Both the position numbers and the translations under genes were made by a program. Below, one piece after another: positions 1 to 4,672 of a stretch of 8,167 bases of DNA. Source of the DNA: an uncultured Candidatus Saccharibacteria bacterium (lineage in GTDB: Bacteria > Patescibacteriota > Saccharimonadia > Saccharimonadales > Saccharimonadaceae); assembly GCA_937902525.1 (NCBI GenBank), contig CALEKV010000234.1:1-8167 (forward strand), given 5' to 3'. The notes beneath the pieces were generated by a model, which was not told the origin of the DNA, searched no databases, and worked only from the letters and a program-made list of their open reading frames with translations. Position 1 is the stretch's first letter. Each line of letters begins with the position of its first letter.

Positions 1-64
1 CTATGTTCGAATTTTAACCGCGTACCAGCTAATGAGGGGGTTTTGAGACTCAGGTGCTAACGGT

Positions 65-550
65 TTATCGCGATAATTCGTACAATGCGATAGCGCCCGC
101 AACAGAGACATTGAATGATTCTTTTTTACCGTGCATGGGGATTTCTAATATATCGTCACATTCTGCCAGTAGCTCTGGTGGGATGCCATGCACTTCTTCG
201 CCAAGGACTAGCGCCAACTTTTGTGGCGCAACGTAATCACGCAATATAACAGATTTTGGCGATTGCTCAAGGGCGACGATACGGTAACCAGCCCCCTTCA
301 GTGCAGTAACGTTGGGTTGTTCGGTATATTCAAACGGCACCATCTGCTCGGCACCCAGGGCTGTTTTATGGATTTGCGCGGTCAGCTTTTCCCGGATGTG
401 TGGCAAGCGGGTATCATATAGCAAGGTTGGGTATGGCGTGTAGCCGCTTAAAATAATTTTGCTCACCCCAAAGCCTTCGGCAGTCCTAAAAATGCTGCCC
501 ACGTTGTGGGTGGAGCGGATATTATGAAGTAATAAAATTATTTCGGGCAT
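65..550 (-). CDS. SpoU/TrmH-family (SPOUT) RNA 2'-O-methyltransferase
   Basis: The 161-aa product is a minimal SPOUT domain that should use S-adenosylmethionine to methylate a ribose 2'-OH in tRNA or rRNA in the cytoplasm. The three SpoU motifs are visible. Motif 1 is residues 10-24, with N10, N16, G18 and catalytic-type R22 in HNVGSIFRTA. Motif 2 is residues 114-124, LVLGEEVHGIP. Motif 3 is residues 137-151, with IPM and the SFNVSVA stretch that closes the trefoil knot. There is no N-terminal L30e-like substrate-binding domain as in RlmB, so the length resembles TrmL or stand-alone SpoU proteins. However, the motif 1 context is unlike classical TrmL, so the target base cannot be named. The gene is divergent from pilB across a 52-bp gap. 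The start at 550 is chosen because motif 1 begins within ten residues and a -10 box lies just upstream. The stop is UAA. The family is certain; the substrate is unknown. Confidence 0.93.
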   Translation of the reverse strand: MPEIILLLHNIRSTHNVGSIFRTAEGFGVSKIILSGYTPYPTLLYDTRLPHIREKLTAQIHKTALGAEQMVPFEYTEQPNVTALKGAGYRIVALEQSPKSVILRDYVAPQKLALVLGEEVHGIPPELLAECDDILEIPMHGKKESFNVSVAGAIALYELSR

Positions 551-556
551 TAACTT

Positions 557-565
557 ATTGTAGCA
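557..565 (-). promoter_or_regulatory. Extended -10 box of the SpoU gene, predicted leaderless start
   Basis: Read on the minus strand this is TGcTACAAT, an extended -10 (TGn plus a hexamer with 5 of 6 consensus bases). Only six bases (aagtta) lie between the hexamer and the ATG at 550. Transcription would therefore begin at or next to the A of the start codon. There is no Shine-Dalgarno in the gap. No good -35 is visible. Confidence 0.55.
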
Positions 566-586
566 CTATAAAAAACATAGGCGGTT

Positions 587-595
587 TGGTACACT
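587..595 (+). promoter_or_regulatory. Extended -10 box of pilB, predicted leaderless start
   Basis: The sequence TGgTACACT is an extended -10 element. It is followed by seven bases (aaagtaa) and then the ATG at 603. A start point about seven bases downstream would fall on the start codon, and no Shine-Dalgarno can fit. This element and the divergent -10 of the methyltransferase gene share a 52-bp intergenic region. No recognisable -35 is seen. Confidence 0.5.
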
Positions 596-602
596 AAAGT
601 AA

Positions 603-2228
603 ATGGATGAACTTGATATTCAACAAAAGCGTCGCGACCACGATGAGCAATCGACGCAGCAGCGCGCCGCTATTTTAGGTCTGCAGTACCTTGATCTGCG
701 TGATATCGAGCATGATATCACCCTGGCTAAGGATGTCATGGATATTGCTGATATGCATAAAAACCGGATAGTGCCTTTAGTAGCGGGGGACCGCGACACG
801 GTGTGTCAGTTTGGTGTCACCAGTCAAACACCGCAAAGCGTGATGGATAGGTTGCGTCATAGTTATAACGAAGACGGCCGTCAAATCCATTTTAACCTTA
901 TTAGCGGTGCGGCGTATAAGGCCATAATGGATCGGTTTGATCCGCCTAAGAAAATCGTTTATGACGATATTGCCATAGCTAAAGAAGGTGACAGTGACAC
1001 AATCGCGCAAGTTAGCAAAACTTTAAATAGCGTGGGCAGCGATGCGCTGTTTAACTTTTTAATTAACCAGGCCGATAAGTTAGGGGCAAGTGATATCCAT
1101 ATTGAAAATATGCGCGACAGTATCCGTATCCGTATGCGTATTGATGGCGCTTTGCACCCAGTAGCCCACTTGGATAATGACAGGTATAGGGTCATTCAGG
1201 GAGAGTTAGCTAGCCGCGCTAGTATTAGCACCGCCGCCACAGAAGCCCAGAGCGGTCACATGCAAATGGAAATCCACGGCGATGGTAATGCGAGCCACTT
1301 GCTGAATATTCGTGTCGAAACATCACCGACACTATATGGTCAAGATGCCGTATTGCGTTTGTTTAATTTTGACGAGTCACTTTTGAACCTTGATCACCTA
1401 AATATTGACCCGGAACACCGGGCGCGGATAGATGAAATCATTCACCACCCCCGTGGATTAGTCCTAATGGTTGGTCCTACGGGTAGTGGTAAGTCTACTA
1501 CGCTTTACAGCATGATGAACGCGCTTAATACCCCTGACCGTAAGTTGATTACACTGGAAGATCCAATTGAATATGGTCTGACGGGCATTATGCAGATTCC
1601 TGTTGATACGACACATGGCCAAACATTTGGAGATGGCTTGCGCGCTGTTTTGCGCCTTGACCCGGATGTGGTGATGGTAGGTGAAATCCGCGACCAAGAA
1701 ACCGCCCGCACGGCTATTCAGGCATCCATTACCGGCCATTTGGTGCTGAGCAGCTTCCACGCTAACAATGCCGCTGCTGCTTTTGCGCGTATGATAGATT
1801 TGATCGGTGTTAATCCCATTTTTAGCAGTGCAATACGCCTGGTGATTGCGCAACGTTTGGTGCGGCGCTTAGTCGATAAAACTAAGCAAGCGTACGATCC
1901 CGACGACGCAACCAGGCGCTATGTACGAGAGGCACTGAAGGACTTGCCCCCAGGCGTTGAAAAACCCCATTTGGATAACTTTAAGTTGTATAAACCGGTC
2001 GGCACCGACGAATATCCGTTTGGCTACAGCGGCCGCATGAGTATTATGGAGCAATTAGTGGTAGACGAAGGAATACAAAAGTTTATCCGCGGTGATATAG
2101 CAGACGTGAACATGGAGGCGGTTGAAAAGGCGGCCAGGCAAAATGGCATGATTACACTTGAGCAGGTTGGGGTTTTGGCGGCGCTACGTGGCGAAACCAC
2201 GCTTGAAGAAGTCAATCGAGTAGTGTAA
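603..2228 (+). CDS. pilB: PilB/GspE-family type IV pilus assembly ATPase
   Basis: This 541-aa protein is a type II secretion/type IV pilus extension ATPase, a cytoplasmic hexamer that powers pilin polymerisation. Residues 1 to about 115 are an N-terminal region like the MshEN/GspE_N part of PilB. Residues about 144-260 are the N2 (PAS-like) domain, with the ASDIHIE signature. The RecA-like ATPase follows: Walker A GPTGSGKST at 291-299, Asp box with LEDPIEY near 320, Walker B LDPDVVMVGEIRD ending at 364 (E361 catalytic type), and His box TGHLVLSSFHANN from 377 (H379, H386). The C-terminal region from QRLVRRL to FGYSGR lacks the four cysteines that bind zinc in classical PilB/GspE. The only cysteine in the protein is near residue 69. 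PilB is favoured over the retraction ATPase PilT because of the length and the N-terminal extension. It is followed by a translationally coupled membrane protein gene. The stop is UAA. Confidence 0.93.
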   Translation: MDELDIQQKRRDHDEQSTQQRAAILGLQYLDLRDIEHDITLAKDVMDIADMHKNRIVPLVAGDRDTVCQFGVTSQTPQSVMDRLRHSYNEDGRQIHFNLISGAAYKAIMDRFDPPKKIVYDDIAIAKEGDSDTIAQVSKTLNSVGSDALFNFLINQADKLGASDIHIENMRDSIRIRMRIDGALHPVAHLDNDRYRVIQGELASRASISTAATEAQSGHMQMEIHGDGNASHLLNIRVETSPTLYGQDAVLRLFNFDESLLNLDHLNIDPEHRARIDEIIHHPRGLVLMVGPTGSGKSTTLYSMMNALNTPDRKLITLEDPIEYGLTGIMQIPVDTTHGQTFGDGLRAVLRLDPDVVMVGEIRDQETARTAIQASITGHLVLSSFHANNAAAAFARMIDLIGVNPIFSSAIRLVIAQRLVRRLVDKTKQAYDPDDATRRYVREALKDLPPGVEKPHLDNFKLYKPVGTDEYPFGYSGRMSIMEQLVVDEGIQKFIRGDIADVNMEAVEKAARQNGMITLEQVGVLAALRGETTLEEVNRVV

Positions 2229-2542
2229 TGAGCGGATTGAATGACGACTTTAACCAAGCTGTTCCTTCCGATAATGAACAACACAAGGTCTTGCGTGGTA
2301 TACGCGTTAGTCTTGAAAAAGTAAAAAACTTTGTAGTTAAAAAGAGTCCGATTGATCTTGGGGCGCCCGAGGCTGATAGAGATGGTGTCAGAAAAACACT
2401 CAGGGAGATTGCAATATCGTTTGCAATATTTTTTGTCGTACCGATTGTCGTGGGTATTATCGTCTTGATTGTCATGTTTGCCACAAAGGGCGTTCAGGTG
2501 CAGCAGCACGGCAACACGACTAGTATTTATTCATCATGGTAA
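2228..2542 (+). CDS. Small single-span membrane protein coupled to pilB
   Basis: I do not recognise a family for this 104-aa protein. It has a hydrophilic N-terminal part of about 60 residues with several charged stretches. One strongly hydrophobic segment follows at about residues 61-86 (ISFAIFFVVPIVVGIIVLIVMF), and a short polar tail of about 17 residues ends the protein. The basic residues before the span and the lack of a signal-peptide cleavage site suggest a cytoplasmic N-terminus with the tail outside; this is inferred. The ATG overlaps the pilB stop as TAATG with no Shine-Dalgarno, so translation by re-initiation after pilB is expected. The coupling suggests a role with the pilus machinery, perhaps as an inner-membrane partner, but nothing in the sequence proves that. 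The stop is UAA. The next gene is convergent after only 28 bp, and no terminator hairpin is visible there. Confidence 0.75.
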   Translation: MSGLNDDFNQAVPSDNEQHKVLRGIRVSLEKVKNFVVKKSPIDLGAPEADRDGVRKTLREIAISFAIFFVVPIVVGIIVLIVMFATKGVQVQQHGNTTSIYSSW

Positions 2543-2570
2543 TTTTTGAAAGGGAGTTACGCTGCTGTCT

Positions 2571-3704
2571 TTACTGAATTGCAGCTGAAACGTTTCCGAC
2601 TAAAGATGGATTAAACACACTTGGTATCACTTCATCCGCTGTTGGATTTTTGACGAGGGCCGCAATCGTTTTGGCGGCAGCTAATTTATGTTCATCAGTG
2701 ATTTTCGTCACTTTGTTATCCAACGCGCCCCTGAATATCCCTGGGAAGGCAAGGGCGTTATTAACCTGGTTTGCGAAATCGCTGCGGCCAGTGGCAATAA
2801 TTGCTGCGCCGGCGGCTTTTGCTACGTCTGGCATGATTTCCGGTACCGGGTTGGCCAGGCCAAAAATAATCGGGTCTTTTGCCATGGTTTTGACCATTTC
2901 CGGGGTTAATAAACCGCCCCTGGATACGCCTATAAATATATCGGCGCCAGTCAATGCATCTTCTAGGCTCGTGCCCTTAACGGGGCTAGTGAATTGTAAA
3001 AGAGCCTGTTTTTCGCTATTCAAGTCGGTGCGCTCGGAGCTTATGATGCCGCGACTATCTACGGCGGTGATGTTCTTAATTCCGTAAAGGTTTAGTAGCT
3101 TGACTATGGCCGTGCCTGCGGCACCCGCGCCAATTGTGACAACTTTACAGTCCGTTAAGTTTTTTCCAACTACTTTAGCGGCATTGATCAAACCCGCTAA
3201 AGTGACGATGGCCGTGCCGTGTTGGTCGTCATGAAACACTGGGATATCTAGTTCGGCCTTTAAACGCTCTTCGACTTCAAAACAGATTGGTGCGGCAATG
3301 TCTTCTAAGTTAATAGCGCCAAAGCTGGGGGCAATTGCTTTAACTGCTGCCACGATTTCGTCGGCTGTATGTACATCTAATACAATGGGCACACTATCAA
3401 TGCCAGCGAAATGCTTAAACAGTAGCGCCTTACCTTCCATAACAGGCATTGCGGCTTTTGGACCAAGGTTACCAAGGCCTAAGATAGCTGAGCCGTCGCT
3501 AATGACGGCCACCAGGTTGTTTGTCCAGGTATATTCAGGTAGTGTGGCGGGGTCTTCGGCAATCAAACGGCTGATTTCGCCCACTCCAGGGCTGTAGTAG
3601 GCGCTTAACTTATCACGAGTAAGTTCGCTTTTGTCGCGTAAGGCGGTGGTAATTTTACCACGGTATTGTCGGTGTAGCTGTTTTGCAAGTTCATTATAGT
3701 CCAT
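2571..3704 (-). CDS. Malic enzyme (short bacterial type, NAD(P)-dependent)
   Basis: The 377-aa enzyme should decarboxylate malate to pyruvate with reduction of NAD(P) in the cytoplasm. Motifs in order: YYSPGVGE with candidate general acid Y37; VISDGSAILGLGNLG then PVMEGKALLFK with the likely catalytic K92; metal-site residues LEDI (E134, D135) and FHDDQHGT (D160); dinucleotide-binding GAGAAG at 192-197; NPVPE; and GRSDFANQVNNAL near the C-terminus. An acidic residue at the end of the second Rossmann strand (D216 in AVDSRG) hints at NAD preference, but this is weak. The length fits the compact bacterial form without the phosphotransacetylase-like domain of MaeB. An upstream in-frame ATG at 3722 would add six residues. 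I chose 3704 because a perfect TATAAT ends six bases before it and lies inside the longer version. The stop is UAA. Confidence 0.93.
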   Translation of the reverse strand: MDYNELAKQLHRQYRGKITTALRDKSELTRDKLSAYYSPGVGEISRLIAEDPATLPEYTWTNNLVAVISDGSAILGLGNLGPKAAMPVMEGKALLFKHFAGIDSVPIVLDVHTADEIVAAVKAIAPSFGAINLEDIAAPICFEVEERLKAELDIPVFHDDQHGTAIVTLAGLINAAKVVGKNLTDCKVVTIGAGAAGTAIVKLLNLYGIKNITAVDSRGIISSERTDLNSEKQALLQFTSPVKGTSLEDALTGADIFIGVSRGGLLTPEMVKTMAKDPIIFGLANPVPEIMPDVAKAAGAAIIATGRSDFANQVNNALAFPGIFRGALDNKVTKITDEHKLAAAKTIAALVKNPTADEVIPSVFNPSLVGNVSAAIQ

Positions 3705-3710
3705 GTATCT

Positions 3711-3716
3711 ATTATA
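3711..3716 (-). promoter_or_regulatory. Consensus -10 box of the malic enzyme gene, predicted leaderless start
   Basis: Read on the minus strand this is a perfect TATAAT, followed by six bases (agatac) and the ATG at 3704. The spacing puts the transcription start at the start codon. This decides against the in-frame ATG at 3722, which lies upstream of the -10. No clear -35 or Shine-Dalgarno is present. Confidence 0.6.
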
Positions 3717-3749
3717 GCGCACGTACCCCTTTCATTTCTTTGTGATATA

Positions 3750-3758
3750 TGCTAAAAT
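3750..3758 (+). promoter_or_regulatory. Extended -10 box of rplS
   Basis: The sequence TGcTAAAAT is an extended -10 element. The start point would fall near 3765, giving a leader of about 36 nucleotides before the rplS ATG. A weak TTTCAT-like -35 lies at a plausible distance. Unlike most genes here, rplS therefore has room for a ribosome binding site. The leader is too short for a structured ribosomal-protein autoregulatory element. Confidence 0.45.
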
Positions 3759-3786
3759 TGATAGTTGATTGTCAATATAAACCAGT

Positions 3787-3794
3787 AAGGCGAG
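3787..3794 (+). promoter_or_regulatory. Weak Shine-Dalgarno of rplS
   Basis: AAGGcGAG lies six bases before the rplS ATG and offers partial complementarity to the 16S rRNA 3' end. It is one of only two Shine-Dalgarno-like sites in the window, and it supports the start at 3801. Confidence 0.4.
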
Positions 3795-3800
3795 AGTAAA

Positions 3801-4322
3801 ATGAGTTTTGAACTTATCCAAAAGGTAAACAACGAGCAAAAGAAAGCCCAAGTTGTTGATGTCCGTAGTGGTGACACTGTTAAAGTGTACCAAAAAATCA
3901 AAGAAGGTAATAAAGAGCGTATCCAGATGTTTGAAGGTGTGGTTATACGCACCGACAACAAAGGGCAGCACACTAGCCGCATTACCGTGCGTAAAGTTGC
4001 AAGCGGTGTTGGTGTAGAAAAGAGTTTTTTGCTCCACAGCCCGCTTGTTGAAAAGGTAGAGGTTATGCGCCGTAGTAAGGTGCGCCGTAACTTCCTTAGT
4101 TATCTGCGCCAACGCAGTGGTAAAAGCGCTCGCCTGACCAGCGTTCAGTTTGACCGCGAAGCCGTTAACAGCGTGCGCGACGTTCATGCCGAGGAAGAGG
4201 CTGCTCGCCTTAAGGAAGAAGCCAAAGCCGAGGCTGAGGCTAAAGCTGCTGAAAAGGCTGCTGCTGAAGCTGAACTGGAAGCTAAGCAAGCTGAAGTCGC
4301 TGCTAGGCACGAAGAAGCTTAA
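3801..4322 (+). CDS. rplS: Large-subunit ribosomal protein bL19 with long C-terminal tail
   Basis: Residues 1-112 are a standard bL19. The N-terminal helix, the FEGVVI strand, GVGVEKSFLLHSP at about 69-81 and the basic KVRRNFLSYLRQRSGK motif near the 30S-50S interface are all present. The family is usually about 115 residues, but this protein has 173. Residues about 113-173 form an extra tail that becomes almost purely Ala, Glu and Lys (from about residue 131) and should be one long charged helix or coiled coil. The tail uses mainly GCT for alanine, giving a low-complexity DNA stretch at about 4196-4320. The gene stands alone rather than in the common rpsP-rimM-trmD-rplS order, with its own promoter and a hairpin terminator after the UAA stop. 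Identity is secure; the function of the tail is unknown. Confidence 0.96.
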   Translation: MSFELIQKVNNEQKKAQVVDVRSGDTVKVYQKIKEGNKERIQMFEGVVIRTDNKGQHTSRITVRKVASGVGVEKSFLLHSPLVEKVEVMRRSKVRRNFLSYLRQRSGKSARLTSVQFDREAVNSVRDVHAEEEAARLKEEAKAEAEAKAAEKAAAEAELEAKQAEVAARHEEA

Positions 4323-4340
4323 ATAAGTATACAGAATAGT

Positions 4341-4376
4341 AGTAAAATACATGCTATTAAAGGCATGTATTTTACT
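4341..4376. terminator. Perfect 14-bp hairpin, probably a bidirectional terminator
   Basis: The arms AGTAAAATACATGC (4341-4354) and GCATGTATTTTACT (4363-4376) are perfect reverse complements around an 8-nt loop. In each direction a GC-containing inner stem (ACATGC/GCATGT) is followed by ATTTTACT, so the U-tract is built into the outer stem. It lies 18 bp after the rplS stop and 57 bp after the convergent lipoprotein gene, where one element could end both transcripts. Confidence 0.75.
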
Positions 4377-4433
4377 TAGGCTATGGATTAATCCTTGACA
4401 TAAAAAATTCGTCCCAATGGAGACGCCTATAAC

Positions 4434-4586
4434 CTAGTAGCCACCGTGTTGTTGGATTTGGGTGAACCCGTTATTCTCCATCAGCCGGATTGCCTCGGCA
4501 TTTCGTGATTCATCGGGAACTCCGCACCCCGATAGCATTAACAACATACATATGACGCATATGCCTGCAACTCGTGCAAAACTCAT
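4434..4586 (-). CDS. Small lipoprotein (50 aa)
   Basis: A short gene on the minus strand encodes 50 residues. The N-terminus (MSFARVAG) is followed by a hydrophobic core (ICVICMLLML) and a lipobox LSGC with C21 as the lipidation site. Signal peptidase II would leave a mature lipoprotein of only 30 residues, starting CGVPDES. The mature part is polar and contains a probable helix (about 29-39) followed by GFTQIQQHGGY, then UAG. An AAGGAG Shine-Dalgarno five bases before the ATG and a good promoter upstream support expression. The remaining sequence in the 4323-4672 stretch is the terminator and divergent promoters. No family is recognised. A C-terminal frameshift is possible because another frame continues for 20 codons after residue 48. 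It is probably anchored on the outer face of the cytoplasmic membrane. Confidence 0.8.
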   Translation of the reverse strand: MSFARVAGICVICMLLMLSGCGVPDESRNAEAIRLMENNGFTQIQQHGGY

Positions 4587-4591
4587 AGCTT

Positions 4592-4597
4592 CTCCTT
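4592..4597 (-). promoter_or_regulatory. Strong Shine-Dalgarno of the lipoprotein gene
   Basis: Read on the minus strand this is AAGGAG, five bases (aagct) before the ATG at 4586. It is the strongest ribosome binding site in the window and fixes the start of a gene that is otherwise easy to miss. Confidence 0.8.
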
Positions 4598-4627
4598 AAG
4601 AGCTCAGTTTCATTGAATAGCGACATT

Positions 4628-4655
4628 ATTATGCCACTTCATTCTTGCATGTCAA
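4628..4655 (-). promoter_or_regulatory. Sigma-70-type promoter of the lipoprotein gene
   Basis: On the minus strand a perfect -35 TTGACA (4650-4655) is followed by a 16-bp spacer and a -10 CATAAT (4628-4633) preceded by TGg, making it an extended -10. The start point should be near 4621, giving a leader of about 35 nucleotides that contains the Shine-Dalgarno. It is the best promoter in the window. It lies next to, and partly overlaps, the likely -35 region of the divergent rnhB promoter. Confidence 0.7.
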
Positions 4656-4657
4656 TA

Positions 4658-4666
4658 TGTCATACT
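4658..4666 (+). promoter_or_regulatory. Extended -10 box of rnhB-yraN, predicted leaderless start
   Basis: The sequence TGtCATACT is an extended -10 (hexamer CATACT). Six bases (ggatgt) separate it from the ATG at 4673, so the transcript should begin at the start codon. Its upstream part overlaps the TTGACA of the divergent lipoprotein promoter, so the two may compete for polymerase. Confidence 0.5.
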
Positions 4667-4672
4667 GGATGT

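Noticed and set aside
1..64. A possible tRNA fragment or the tail of an upstream gene (TTCGAA and GTACCAGCT resemble tRNA arms in reverse).
   Set aside because: No T-stem or acceptor pairing could be built around TTCGAA. Two plus-strand frames are open for 14-19 codons, but without recognisable protein sequence. Nothing can be assigned.
2024..2509. A 161-codon minus-strand frame opposite the pilB 3' end and its small partner gene.
   Set aside because: It spans two well-supported plus-strand genes, has no start signal and no family-like motifs.
2543..2570. A terminator between the convergent pilB partner gene and the malic enzyme gene.
   Set aside because: The only pairing found (GCTGC with GCAGC) has a 15-nt loop and no U-tract, and it lies partly in coding sequence.
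3759..3800. An L19-type autoregulatory leader RNA before rplS, suggested by the TTGA-TTG-TCAA mini-palindrome.
   Set aside because: The leader is only about 36 nucleotides and the stem is 4 bp, too small for a known ribosomal-protein leader.
3732..4352. A 206-codon open frame antisense to rplS.
   Set aside because: It is rich in Phe, Ser and Leu, as expected from reading the Ala/Glu/Lys tail of rplS backwards. rplS itself is unambiguous.
4613..4672. A longer RNase HII starting at TTG 4613.
   Set aside because: The extra 20 residues are not family-like, contain the -10 box region, and would place the catalytic Asp unusually far in. The ATG at 4673 fits better.
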